From contig NZ_JACVAP010000003.1 in NCBI RefSeq assembly GCF_014851915.1, positions 434,001 through 498,000 of the forward strand: DNA of 64,000 nt, read 5' to 3'. The notes beneath the pieces are model-generated. The model had not been told where the DNA came from. It made no database searches and worked only from the letters and a program-made list of their open reading frames with translations. The DNA comes from Xanthomonas sp. XNM01 (GTDB lineage Bacteria; Pseudomonadota; Gammaproteobacteria; Xanthomonadales; Xanthomonadaceae). Made by a program: the position numbers and the translations under genes. Numbering within the stretch: position 1 is the stretch's first letter; every line of letters starts with the position of its first letter. Shown here in pieces: positions 28,623 through 37,342 of the stretch.

Positions 28623-29309
28623 CTAGCGCAAGCGCGCGCAGTCACGGTCCTGTGCGCGCGGAACCCGCGCACGCACCGCGGCCGCATCGGTGCTCGCCAC
28701 GTCCAGCCACCAGCGCGTGGGACCGGGCGTTCCGGACGGGCGCAGCTGCGCCGGGAATCCGGCCGCCTGCAGCGCCGCCACGCGGCGGTCGGCGCTGTCG
28801 CGGCTGCGGAACGCGCCCAGGGCGATCACATGTGCGTCCTCGCCCTGGTTGAGGATCAGGTAGTCGTCGAATCCGGCCGCGGCGATCCGCTCGGCCGTGG
28901 CCTGCGCTTCGGCGCGGTCGGCGGCGCCCGGCAGCACGACCCGATAGCTGGCGGCCTCGCCCGGTACCTCCTCGATGGCGCTGCGCCGCACCCGGTCGCC
29001 CAGCTCGGCCAGCAGCGCTTCGGCGACGTTGCGCGCACTGAACGGGCCCATCCGCAGGCACTGCAGCGGCGCCGCGGGTACGGCCGGGTCCGCGGGTGCC
29101 GCGGGGCCCTCGGTCGTCTCGCTCGCCGTCAGCGACGGCGCCCCGGGCGTGGACGCGGCCCCGGCATCGGCGGCTGCAATCCGCAGCGCGACACCGCCAC
29201 GGTCCGACACCGGCACCGGCGCCGGCGCTGGATCGGCACTGGCGATCCACCACAGGGCCACGCCGAGATTGAGGACGAGCAGGACGACGAGCAGGGTGCG
29301 GACGAGCAT
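28623..29309 (-). CDS. Membrane-anchored SPOR-domain protein
   Basis: The 228-residue protein has one N-terminal transmembrane helix (residues ~4-24), a Pro/Ala/Thr-rich periplasmic linker, and a C-terminal SPOR-like fold. Residues from YRVVLPGAADRAEAQATAER to VIALGAFRSRDSADRRVAAL match the SPOR beta-alpha-beta pattern. SPOR domains bind denuded glycan strands at division sites. It lies downstream of coaX on the same strand, with a 249-base gap, and just upstream of tRNA-Thr. Confidence 0.8.
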   Translation of the reverse strand: MLVRTLLVVLLVLNLGVALWWIASADPAPAPVPVSDRGGVALRIAAADAGAASTPGAPSLTASETTEGPAAPADPAVPAAPLQCLRMGPFSARNVAEALLAELGDRVRRSAIEEVPGEAASYRVVLPGAADRAEAQATAERIAAAGFDDYLILNQGEDAHVIALGAFRSRDSADRRVAALQAAGFPAQLRPSGTPGPTRWWLDVASTDAAAVRARVPRAQDRDCARLR

Positions 29310-29558
29310 GGCGGGATTCTAGCCCGCATCCCGCGCCGGTCGCGGCAGTGCACGTTGCCGGTGCGGTCGTTGGTGAGGACACCCGACGCACGGCGCCGCC
29401 CGCCCGCTCACGTTCCGCGCCGAAGGACAGGGCCGACAGCTGCAGGCCGGAAGCGCCGAGGCGACGGTCATGCAAGTGTGCTCCTCCGCCCTGCAGTCGG
29501 CGTGCGTCCGCCACCGGGAGCGTCGCCCGCAAGCGCCCGGAGCCGGGCGCGTCGCGCG

Positions 29559-30296
29559 TCAGCCGCGCGGGCGTCGTGCCCAGCGCGTCCACGCCGCCAG
29601 GCCATCGAGCACCAGGGTCGGCTGTGGGTGTGCCTGCGGCAACAGGGGCGACAGGTCCGGCGCGCCGCCGCCGTGCAGCAGCAGCACCGGCTGCGTGCCG
29701 AGCAGCCGCCTGCCCTGGTCCAGCGAGCGCTCCACCAGGGCCACCGCGGCACCATCGCAGCCGGAGGCCAGCGCGTCGGCGGTGTCGTCGGCGAATTCGC
29801 TGTAACGGCCACCGCTGGCCGGCAGCTGCGCGGCGCGCGCCTGCAGCGCCTGGCGCATGACCGTCGGCGAGGCCGCGATGCGACCGCCATGGTGGCGACC
29901 GGAGGCATCCAGCAGGTCGATGGTCAGCGCGGTGCCGACCCCGACCACCAGCGCCGGGCCGCCCAGCGCATGCGCAGCCAGCAGCGCCAGAAACCGGTCC
30001 ACGCCGAAACGCGCCGGATCGGCGTAGGCGATGCGCACGCCGGCGCACTCGGCCTCGACCCTGATCAGTTCCACCCGCGCGAACCGGGCCGCCAGCGCAT
30101 CGACCACCTGCGCGGTCAGCGCAGGCGAGGCGACGCTGGCCAGCCACGCGGTCGCGCCATCGGGCAGCGCCGGGCCGCCCTGCTCCAGCCGCTCCGCGCC
30201 ATGCGCCCAGACCCGCACGGCACCGACCTGGCCATCGTCGCGCAGGGGTGCGGCCTTGAAACGGGAGTTGCCCAGATCGAACAGCCAGTCGCTCAT
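29559..30296 (-). CDS. coaX: Type III pantothenate kinase
   Basis: The 245-residue kinase phosphorylates pantothenate in the first step of coenzyme A synthesis. FDLGNSRFKAAPL at the N-terminus is the phosphate-1 motif, GVDRFLALLAAHAL the pantothenate region, and VVGVGTALTIDLLDASGRHHGGRI the second phosphate motif. The ATG overlaps the birA stop (ATGA), a common birA-coaX coupling. Length is normal. Confidence 0.95.
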   Translation of the reverse strand: MSDWLFDLGNSRFKAAPLRDDGQVGAVRVWAHGAERLEQGGPALPDGATAWLASVASPALTAQVVDALAARFARVELIRVEAECAGVRIAYADPARFGVDRFLALLAAHALGGPALVVGVGTALTIDLLDASGRHHGGRIAASPTVMRQALQARAAQLPASGGRYSEFADDTADALASGCDGAAVALVERSLDQGRRLLGTQPVLLLHGGGAPDLSPLLPQAHPQPTLVLDGLAAWTRWARRPRG

Positions 30297-31261
30297 CGCG
30301 GCCTCACGCTGACTTCGCCGGCATGGAACACGCGCTCGCCATCGGCGGTGGCCACCCGCAGGCCACCATCGGGCGCAAGTCCCAGCGCCTGCCCCTGGAC
30401 CAGCTCGCGTCCGTGGACCGTCACCTGCCGGCCCTGCAGCACATCGAGGGCGGCGTAGCGCGGCAGGAACGGCTCCAGCCCGGTGTCGTCGAACAGGTCC
30501 AGCGCCGGCAGCAGCCGCGACAGCACGGCGCTGGCCACCGCGTCGCGCGCAGGCGCCACGCCACCGGACAGGGTGGCCAGGTCGGTCCAGGGCTGGCCGA
30601 TCGTCGAGGCCAGGTCGGGCGGCAGGTCCACATTGATCCCGATCCCGATCACCGCCTGCACCGGGCCGGCATGCTCGCCACCGCCTTCGATCAGCAGGCC
30701 GGCCAGCTTGCCGTCGCCGGCGACCAGATCGTTCGGCCATTTCAGGCCGACGCCGGTGCAGCCCAGGTCGCGCAGCGCCTCGGCGACCGCGACACCGGCC
30801 ACCAGGCTAAGCCCGCCCAGTCGCGCCAGGCCGCCGCCGAAGCCGCGTCGCAGCGACAGGCAGACCTGGGCGCCCAGCGGCGCCACCCAGGCACGGCCCA
30901 GGCGGCCGCGACCCGCCGACTGCCGTTCGGCCAGCAGCACCTCGACGCCGGGCCCCGCCATGCGCGGACGCCGCAGCAGTTCGCTGTTGGTCGAATCCAG
31001 TGCCCAGGCCACCTCGAGGCCGGCCAGCGCATCGCGCAGGGCGGCGGGCAGTCCGGCCCGGATCCGGTCCGCGTCGAGCAGGTCCAGCGGCCGCTCCAGT
31101 GCATAGCCGCGACCCGCGGCGGCCGCGACGCCGATACCGGCCGCGCGCAGTCCCTGGATCCGCTTCCAGACCGCGGCACGGGTCAGCCCCGCCTCCCGCG
31201 CAAGCGCGTCGCCGGACTGGACGCCGCTGGCCAGGCGAAGCAACAGCTCGCGATCGTCCAC
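30293..31261 (-). CDS. birA: Biotin--protein ligase / biotin operon repressor
   Basis: The 322-residue bifunctional protein has an N-terminal winged helix (residues ~1-60, SGDALAREAGLTRAAVWKRI) for DNA binding. The catalytic domain has AGRGRLGRAW for biotinyl-AMP, KWPNDLV and KLAGLLIE, and an SH3-like C-terminal domain follows. It attaches biotin to carboxylases and can repress biotin genes. The start is a GTG with AGGAGGAA upstream. It heads the birA-coaX-SPOR group. Confidence 0.95.
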   Translation of the reverse strand: MDDRELLLRLASGVQSGDALAREAGLTRAAVWKRIQGLRAAGIGVAAAAGRGYALERPLDLLDADRIRAGLPAALRDALAGLEVAWALDSTNSELLRRPRMAGPGVEVLLAERQSAGRGRLGRAWVAPLGAQVCLSLRRGFGGGLARLGGLSLVAGVAVAEALRDLGCTGVGLKWPNDLVAGDGKLAGLLIEGGGEHAGPVQAVIGIGINVDLPPDLASTIGQPWTDLATLSGGVAPARDAVASAVLSRLLPALDLFDDTGLEPFLPRYAALDVLQGRQVTVHGRELVQGQALGLAPDGGLRVATADGERVFHAGEVSVRPR

Positions 31262-31393
31262 CTCAGTTCCTCCTGCTCATCCCGGCGATTATCCCCGTCG
31301 CGGGGCACGCGGCCCAGCCCGGCCGGCGCCGCGCTGCGGCCGCCCCGGATCCGCGTTATAGTCGGCGCTTGCCCCCGGCCCGCTGGATCCGCC

Positions 31394-31687
31394 ATGCGCT
31401 GCCTTGCCCTCCTGCTGCTGCTCTCCGCTCCGGTCGTGGCCTGCGCGGGACCCGGCGATGCCGATCCCGCACCCAAGCGCGGCGCCTGCAATTACGTGCC
31501 GGCCGCCAACGGCGACGATGTCACCGTTGCCGCACCGCAGGCACGCGCGCCGATCCCGGCAGCCTCGCGCAGCGTCGGCAAGCCGGCCAGCGGCAACGGC
31601 AACGCCGGCGGCGGCGATGCCGACATCGCGTTGCCGCGCACGCGTGCTGCCAAGTGGCACAGCTTCCTGCCGGGCATGTTCCGCTGA
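31394..31687 (+). CDS. Small secreted or lipid-anchored protein of unknown function
   Basis: The 97-residue protein starts with a signal peptide (MRCLALLLLLSAPVVACAGP); Cys17 after VVA could be lipidated. The middle is Ala/Pro/Gly-rich and disordered. It ends with WHSFLPGMFR, a C-terminal motif I recall in small proteins beside birA in related bacteria. It precedes the MtfA-like gene closely and may be cotranscribed. Confidence 0.65.
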   Translation: MRCLALLLLLSAPVVACAGPGDADPAPKRGACNYVPAANGDDVTVAAPQARAPIPAASRSVGKPASGNGNAGGGDADIALPRTRAAKWHSFLPGMFR

Positions 31688-31695
31688 TCGGTCCG

Positions 31696-32439
31696 TTGTC
31701 GCGCTGGCTGAGGCCACGCCCCGCCTCCATCGATCCCCACCTCTGGCAGACCGCGCTGTCCGCGCTGCCGTGGGCCGCCGGCCTGGACCAGACGCGCCGC
31801 AGCCGCCTGCACTCGCTGGCCGCACGTTTCCTCCAGCAGAAGACGATCACCCCGCTCGACGGGCTGGAACTGGACGACGGCCAGCGCGTGCTGCTGGCCG
31901 CATTGTGCTGCCTGCCGCTGATCGAGTTCGGCGAGAACGGCCTGCGCGGCTGGTCGCAGCTGCTGGTGTATCCGGAGGCGTTCCGGGTGCAGCGCAGCCA
32001 CGTCGACGCGGCCGGCGTGCTGCACGAATGGGAAGACGAGCTGATCGGCGAAGCCTGGGACCAGGGCCCGCTGATCCTGTCCTGGGCCGACGTGCAGGCG
32101 GACCTGGCCGACCCGGATGCCGGTTACTGCGTGGCCGTGCACGAAATGGCGCACAAGCTCGATGCGCTCGATGGCGTGCTCGACGGCACCCCGCTGCTGC
32201 CGGCCAGCTGGCAGCGGCAATGGGCCCGCGACTTCCAGCGGGCCTACGACGCGTTCTGCCGCCAGGTCGATGCCGGCGAGGAGGTCGCGATCGATCCCTA
32301 CGCGGCCGAGGCGCCGGAGGAGTTCTTCGCCGTGGTCAGCGAGTACCACTTCTCCGCGCCCGACGTGCTCGCCGCGACGATGCCCGCGGTCGCCGCGCAC
32401 CTGGTGCGCTTCTACGGCGGCTCCGGCGCGGCACCCTAG
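31696..32439 (+). CDS. mtfA: MtfA-like zinc metallopeptidase (M90 family)
   Basis: The ~247-residue cytoplasmic protein matches MtfA/YeeI. The zinc motif HEMAHKLDALDG starts at about residue 149, with downstream acidic residues in APEEFFAVVSEYHF. GLRGWSQLLVYPEAF and EWEDELIGEAWDQGPLILSW are family-conserved. In E. coli MtfA binds the glucose regulator Mlc and has aminopeptidase activity. No ATG fits the start. The TTG at 31696 is my choice, but CTG at 31684 (overlapping the upstream stop) and GTG at 31654 are possible. Confidence 0.85.
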   Translation: MSRWLRPRPASIDPHLWQTALSALPWAAGLDQTRRSRLHSLAARFLQQKTITPLDGLELDDGQRVLLAALCCLPLIEFGENGLRGWSQLLVYPEAFRVQRSHVDAAGVLHEWEDELIGEAWDQGPLILSWADVQADLADPDAGYCVAVHEMAHKLDALDGVLDGTPLLPASWQRQWARDFQRAYDAFCRQVDAGEEVAIDPYAAEAPEEFFAVVSEYHFSAPDVLAATMPAVAAHLVRFYGGSGAAP

Positions 32440-32762
32440 CGGCGGGCCGGTTCCGGCCACGCCCTCATGCCGGCCCGTTCATGCGGGCCGCGCGATACGC
32501 CGCTTCCGCGTGACGGCGCTGCACGCGTCCGGCGCGTTCGCCCGGAATGGCCGCGCAGCTTTTCGCATGCCCGTTCCGGTACTGTCCCGTCGGCCCGCGG
32601 CGAACATGCCAGCCCGGACACATCGGCGCCGCCACTGGTCACGCAGTTGAAGCCGCCCGGTGTCGCATCGACGGCATGCAAGCGATGCGATGCCTGCGTG
32701 GGCGTGATGCCGATCGTGCGGATCCGGCGTGTGCACGTTGCCGGCCAGACCGGCGCGCCGGC
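32440..32762. other. Intergenic stretch between converging mtfA and phoQ
   Basis: About 320 bases without a convincing gene. Two short GC-rich hairpins just after the mtfA stop (CGGCCCG/CGGGCCG among them) could serve termination. No T-tracts or RNA genes were seen. Confidence 0.45.
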
Positions 32763-34181
32763 TCACAGACCAGGCGGCAGGGTCACCTCGAAGCGGGCGC
32801 CGCCCAGTTCGGTCGAACGCAGCACCTGCAGTTCGCCGCGATAGTCCTTGACCAGGTCCTGCACGATCGACAGGCCGATGCCGTGGCCCTGCACGCGCTC
32901 GTCGCCGCGCACGCCGCGCTGCAGCACCTTGGCGATGTCGTCGGGCGCGATGCCCGGGCCGTCGTCGTCGACCGCCAGGATCAGGCCGGCGCGGCGGTTG
33001 GGCGCGGTCGGGCCGGGTCGGGCGGTCAGCAGCACGCGCCGGTGCGCCCACTTGAACGCGTTCTCCAGCAGGTTGCCGAGCAGTTCCTGCAGGTCGCCGG
33101 GCTCGCCGTAGAACTGCACGTCGGGCGCGACATCGAACTCGCACAGCACGCCCTTGGTCGCGTACACCTTTTCCAGTCCGCGCACGATCTCCTCGGCACT
33201 GGACTCGATCGGCACCGGCGCGGAGAACAGCTTGTGGCCGCCGGACGCGGCGCGTGCCAGCTGGTAGGAGACCAGGTCGTTCATGCGCTTGAGCTGGGTA
33301 TCGAGTTCCTCGCGCAGGCTGCCTTCGCCGGTGCCGCTGTCGAGCTGGGTGCGCAGCACCGCCAGCGGCGTCTTCAGGCTGTGGGCGAGGTCGGCCAGCG
33401 TGTTGCGCTGCCGCTCCAGATGCTCGCGCTCGCTCTCGATCAACGCGTTGATGCTCTCGGTCAACGGTTCGAGTTCGCGCGGATGGCGCTCGCTCATGCG
33501 CTGCAGCTGGCCACGCTGCACGCGGGTCAGTTCGGCGATCACCCGGCGCAGCGGCTTCAGGCTCCACTGCAGCACCAGGGTCTGCAGCAGCAGCAGCAGC
33601 AGGCCGGCGCCGCCCAGATAGATCCACAGCGCGCCGCGGAACACGCGCACCTGGGCATCCAGGGTCTGCGCGTCCTCCAGCACGTAGATGGTGTACGGAA
33701 ACTCGGCCTCAGGGCCGCGCTCTCCCCAGATCAGGCCGATGCCGTAGCGATAGACCTCGCCGGGGCTGCCATCGATCTGGGTCATCGGCAGCTGGGTATG
33801 GAAGCTTTCCTGGCGCGGCAACAGCATGCCGCCGACCTCGGGCAGCAGCGGCCCTTCCGCCGACAGCGACGCCCAGTGCCCGTTCGGCAGCACGACCTCG
33901 GCATACAGGCCGCTGCCCGGGCGGTGGAAGCGCGGGTCGGGGCCGAGTTCGGGGGTGTAGAGCGAGCCGTCGCGACCGAAGTCGATGTTGTCGGCATACG
34001 CCATCGCGTAGCTCTTCAGCCGCTGGCGCAGGTTGTTCTCGGCGGTCTCGGCGAACGCGCGGTCCAGCGCGTAGCCGGCCAGCATCAGGAAGGCGACCAG
34101 CCCGAGGCTGGCCGCGGTGAGCTGACGCGCCTTGAGCGAGCGCGTGCGCCACGGCCGGAAACCCACGCGTTCGCGATTCAC
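32763..34181 (-). CDS. phoQ: PhoQ-like sensor histidine kinase
   Basis: The ~472-residue inner-membrane kinase has two transmembrane helices (about residues 20-42 and 175-200) around a periplasmic domain. A HAMP-like linker, the H-box LADLAHSLKTPLAVLR with phospho-acceptor His267, and an HATPase domain (NLLENAFKWA, DDDGPGI, GHGIGLSIV) follow. The start is a GTG 22 bases after the phoP stop; a TTG upstream would overlap phoP. The periplasmic domain lacks the long acidic cluster of the enterobacterial Mg2+ sensor, so the signal may differ. Confidence 0.88.
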   Translation of the reverse strand: MNRERVGFRPWRTRSLKARQLTAASLGLVAFLMLAGYALDRAFAETAENNLRQRLKSYAMAYADNIDFGRDGSLYTPELGPDPRFHRPGSGLYAEVVLPNGHWASLSAEGPLLPEVGGMLLPRQESFHTQLPMTQIDGSPGEVYRYGIGLIWGERGPEAEFPYTIYVLEDAQTLDAQVRVFRGALWIYLGGAGLLLLLLQTLVLQWSLKPLRRVIAELTRVQRGQLQRMSERHPRELEPLTESINALIESEREHLERQRNTLADLAHSLKTPLAVLRTQLDSGTGEGSLREELDTQLKRMNDLVSYQLARAASGGHKLFSAPVPIESSAEEIVRGLEKVYATKGVLCEFDVAPDVQFYGEPGDLQELLGNLLENAFKWAHRRVLLTARPGPTAPNRRAGLILAVDDDGPGIAPDDIAKVLQRGVRGDERVQGHGIGLSIVQDLVKDYRGELQVLRSTELGGARFEVTLPPGL

Positions 34182-34203
34182 CCGGCCGGCCGCTCCATCG
34201 GGA

Positions 34204-34887
34204 TCAGGCGTCGGTGCGCGGAATCGCAAAACGGTAGCCGCGACCGCGGACGGTCTCGATCGGCTTCAGCTCGCCGTCCGGATCCAGCTTCTTGCGCAGG
34301 CGGCCGATGAAGACCTCCAGCACGTTGGAATCGCGGTCGAAATCCTGCTGGTAGATGTGCTCGGTCAGGTCGGCCTTCGACACCAGCTCGCCGGCATGCA
34401 TCATCAGGTACTCGAGCACCTTGTACTCGTAGCTGGTGAGATCGACGTTGTGGCCGGTGACGCTGACCGTCTGCGCCGCCAGGTCCAGCGCGACCGGGCC
34501 GCACTCCAGCACCGGCTTGCTCCAGCCCGCGGCGCGGCGGACCAGCGCGTTGAGGCGCGCCAGCAGCTCCTCGACGTGGAACGGCTTGACCAGATAGTCG
34601 TCTGCGCCCTGCTTGAGGCCCTCGACCTTGTCCTGCCAGCTGGAGCGGGCGGTCAGGATCAGCACCGGGAAATTCTTGCCTTCGTCGCGCAGCGCCTTGA
34701 CCAGTTCCATGCCGGACATCTTGGGCAGGCCCAGGTCGATGATGGCCACGTCGAACGGCACCTCGCGGCCCATGTACAGGCCCTCTTCGCCATCCTGTGC
34801 GGCATCGACCGCAAAGCCTTCTCGCTTCAGCCGGGCAGCCAGGGTTTCGCGCAACGGGGCTTCGTCTTCGACCAGAAGGATACGCAT
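34204..34887 (-). CDS. phoP: PhoP-like OmpR-family response regulator
   Basis: The 227-residue regulator has a receiver domain with acidic residues VEDE at the N-terminus, the phospho-acceptor Asp51 in AIIDLGLP, Thr in ILTAR and Lys in YLVKPF. A winged-helix domain ends in RGRGYRFAIP. AIIDLGLP is characteristic of the PhoP/QseB branch. The ATG has GGAGAG upstream, and the partner kinase follows immediately. Confidence 0.9.
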   Translation of the reverse strand: MRILLVEDEAPLRETLAARLKREGFAVDAAQDGEEGLYMGREVPFDVAIIDLGLPKMSGMELVKALRDEGKNFPVLILTARSSWQDKVEGLKQGADDYLVKPFHVEELLARLNALVRRAAGWSKPVLECGPVALDLAAQTVSVTGHNVDLTSYEYKVLEYLMMHAGELVSKADLTEHIYQQDFDRDSNVLEVFIGRLRKKLDPDGELKPIETVRGRGYRFAIPRTDA

Positions 34888-34947
34888 GCACTCTCCGTAG
34901 TAACTGTGGTGGCGGTCGTGTCACCCCGAGGATGACCGTCCGATGGT

Positions 34948-35367
34948 CTACCGTTCGTCGTTATCGGCGCGTCGCGGCGCGCGCGAGCGACGCTCGCCGG
35001 GCCCGCCGGGGTCATCCATATAGCGGACCCGGCCGCGATCGTCCATGTACTTGATCCGGGTGATCACGCCGCCCTCGTAGGGCACGCGTTCGGCACCGAG
35101 GATCTGTCCACCGGTACGCCGCTGCACGCTCCGCACCGCCTCGGACAGCGAACGCATCTCCTGGCGGTTCGGTTCGCGCGACGGCGGCATCTCCGCCTGC
35201 GCCCGGTCGGGCATCGCACCGTCGAGCCGCGACGGCGCCATGTGCGGGCGCTGGCCCACCGCTCGCGCCATGCCGTCGGCCGGCGGGCGGGCGGACTGCG
35301 CCACGACATCCCCTGCCAGTGCGGCGGAGGCGATCAGGGCGATGGCGGACAGTAACCGGCGAAACAT
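34948..35367 (-). CDS. Periplasmic PepSY-like small protein upstream of phoPQ
   Basis: The 139-residue protein has a signal peptide ending near AQS (residue ~24), a Pro/Met/Arg-rich middle, and a C-terminal segment SLSEAVRSVQRRTGGQILGA followed by TRIKYMDDRGRVRYMDDP. This resembles one half of a PepSY beta-alpha-beta repeat. It sits 60 bases upstream of phoP on the same strand, as similar proteins often precede two-component systems, and may tune the sensor. The domain call is tentative. Confidence 0.65.
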   Translation of the reverse strand: MFRRLLSAIALIASAALAGDVVAQSARPPADGMARAVGQRPHMAPSRLDGAMPDRAQAEMPPSREPNRQEMRSLSEAVRSVQRRTGGQILGAERVPYEGGVITRIKYMDDRGRVRYMDDPGGPGERRSRAPRRADNDER

Positions 35368-35645
35368 CCTTGGATCCTAACGGAAATGGGCGCTGCGAGG
35401 CTGGGACCGACCACGTCCCGCGGTCGCGAGGCTGGACCCGCATGTTCGTTAGAAAGCCGTGAATCCGATCTGAACTTATCCACATGGCGCGGCCGGCGCG
35501 TTCAGCTTGCTGCGCCGTTTGTCGACCCTGCATGCGGACGCTTCTGGACCGGCTGACGCCACGCGCATGACCGGCTCCCGCGCAGGCGTGAGCAGTTCGC
35601 TTCATCCGAGCGGAGGGCGACGCTCCGGGCGGGGGCGGCGTTGCG

Positions 35646-36647
35646 TCAGGCGGCGCTGCGGCGGTCGCCGCCGGTCATCGCCAGGGCCTGTTCGATCAGG
35701 TCCCAGCCGGCGCCCGGCCGGTGCGCCTGCTCGCTCAGCACCTGCCGGAACGCGCGCCCGCCGGGCTGGCCATGGAACAGGCCCAGCAGGTGGCGGGTGA
35801 TGTGCTTGAGCGCGACGCCGTCATCGAGCTGCGCCTGGACGTAGGGGCGCAGTGCGCGCAGCAGCTCGGCGCGCTCGCGCACCGGGCCGCCGTAGAGGGC
35901 CGCGTCCAGCCGGTGCAGCTCATAGGGATCGTGGTAGGCGGCGCGCCCCAGCATCACCCCGTCGACCTGCGGCAGGTGCGCAAGCGCCGCCTCGACGGTG
36001 GCGATGCCGCCGTTGAGCACCACCGGCAGCGCCGGCCGTTCGCGCTTGAGCCGGTACGCCCAGTCGTAGCGCAGCGGCGGGATCTCCCGGTTCTCCTTCG
36101 GCGACAACCCCTGCAGCCAGGCATTGCGGGCGTGCACCACGACCATCGCGCTGCCGGCCGCGACGACCTGGTCGACGAAGGCCGCGAACTTGTCGTAGTC
36201 GTTGTCCTCGTCCACGCCGAGCCGGCACTTGACCGTGATCGGGAGCGACGCCGCGCCGGCCATCGCCGCCACGCACTCGGCCACCAGCGCCGGCTCTCGC
36301 ATCAGGCAGGCGCCGAAGCGCCCGGCCTGGACCCGGTCGGACGGGCAGCCACAGTTGAGGTTGACCTCGGCATAGCCCCAGTCCTGGGCGATGCGCGCGG
36401 CCTCGGCCAGCAGGGCCGGATCGCTGCCGCCGAGCTGCAGCGCCAGTGGCTGTTCGGACGCCGAGAAGCCGAGCAGGCGCTCGCGATCGCCCAGCCGGAC
36501 CGCGTTGGCGTGCACCATTTCGGTGTACAGCCGCGCATTGGGCGCCAGGATGCGGTGGAACACCCGGCAATGCCGGTCGGTCCAGTCCATCATCGGCGCG
36601 ACGGACAGGCGCAGGGAATCGCGGTAGCGGGAAGCGGCGGACATCAT
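35646..36647 (-). CDS. dusA: tRNA-dihydrouridine(20/20a) synthase
   Basis: The 333-residue flavoenzyme reduces uridine in the tRNA D-loop. The TIM-barrel begins SVAPMMDWTDRHCR, with NLNCGCPSDRVQAGRFGACL bearing the catalytic Cys, then KCRLGVDE, HARNAWLQGLSPKENR and NGGI as the FMN phosphate site. The WLQGLSPKENR segment marks the DusA subclass. I use the ATG giving MMSAAS, with the second Met also possible. The frame is open upstream but without homology. Confidence 0.95.
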   Translation of the reverse strand: MMSAASRYRDSLRLSVAPMMDWTDRHCRVFHRILAPNARLYTEMVHANAVRLGDRERLLGFSASEQPLALQLGGSDPALLAEAARIAQDWGYAEVNLNCGCPSDRVQAGRFGACLMREPALVAECVAAMAGAASLPITVKCRLGVDEDNDYDKFAAFVDQVVAAGSAMVVVHARNAWLQGLSPKENREIPPLRYDWAYRLKRERPALPVVLNGGIATVEAALAHLPQVDGVMLGRAAYHDPYELHRLDAALYGGPVRERAELLRALRPYVQAQLDDGVALKHITRHLLGLFHGQPGGRAFRQVLSEQAHRPGAGWDLIEQALAMTGGDRRSAA

Positions 36648-36693
36648 CGGCGCATTGTAGCCGGCGCGTCCCGGCCCGCCCCGCCGGCCGCGT

Positions 36694-37260
36694 TCAGCGC
36701 GTGGTGGCGGCCTCGTCGCGCTGCCTGGCCTGCTCGCGCTCGCGCTCGCGCAGGGCGCGGCGCAGCGCGGCATCGGCGTCGAGCGGGCGCGCCCAGCGCC
36801 GGTAACTGTCGGCCAGGGCCAGGCGGATGCTGCGATAGGCCGCGCCGCCCGGTGCCGCCTCGAAGCCTTCGGCGACCGCCGACCAGTCCGCGTCGGGACC
36901 GGCGACCGCCCGCTGCCGGACCACCGCCCGACACGTCGCCTGTACGGCGCGGCCGAGAACGCAGGCGAACCACACGTCGCCGGGATGCCAGCCGGGCTGC
37001 TGCGCCAGCGCCTGCGTGTAGGCACGCGGTACGCCGGCATAGCGCTCCAGTTCGTCGGCGAACGCGTCCGGATAGCGCGCCGCATAGCGGTCGATGTCCA
37101 GCAGCTGTCGGTCCAGCCAGCCATCGCCGGTGGCCGGCGCGCGCGGCCCGGCTGCGGCAGCCGACGGCGTCGGCGTGGCCTGCGCGAGCGCATCGGCGAT
37201 GCCCCCGCCGAGGATCAGCAGGACGGGAACCAGCACGTGGCGCAGCCAGGACGCTTGCAT
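36694..37260 (-). CDS. Secreted protein of unknown function
   Basis: The 188-residue protein has a signal peptide ending near ALAQA (residue ~27). The mature part is mostly helical and ends with an Arg/Glu-rich helix (REREREQARQRDE). Two cysteines (WFACVLG and QATCRAV) could form a disulfide. No domain is recognised. It lies between dusA and the HAD gene on the same strand with short gaps. Confidence 0.65.
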   Translation of the reverse strand: MQASWLRHVLVPVLLILGGGIADALAQATPTPSAAAAGPRAPATGDGWLDRQLLDIDRYAARYPDAFADELERYAGVPRAYTQALAQQPGWHPGDVWFACVLGRAVQATCRAVVRQRAVAGPDADWSAVAEGFEAAPGGAAYRSIRLALADSYRRWARPLDADAALRRALREREREQARQRDEAATTR

Positions 37261-37342
37261 GCCGGCATTGTGCCGCAGACGCCGCCCGCGCTGCAGCGAT
37301 GGACGGCGCCGTGGCCCGGCGTGCTGCCTGTAGGCGACGCGC

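Noticed and set aside
32436-32681. 81-codon minus-strand frame between mtfA and phoQ
   Set aside because: No start signal, low-complexity C-terminal part and no resemblance to known small proteins.
34182-34229. Upstream TTG start for phoQ overlapping phoP
   Set aside because: The GTG at 34181 lies just after the phoP stop and gives a normal N-terminus; the upstream extension is Pro/Arg-rich.
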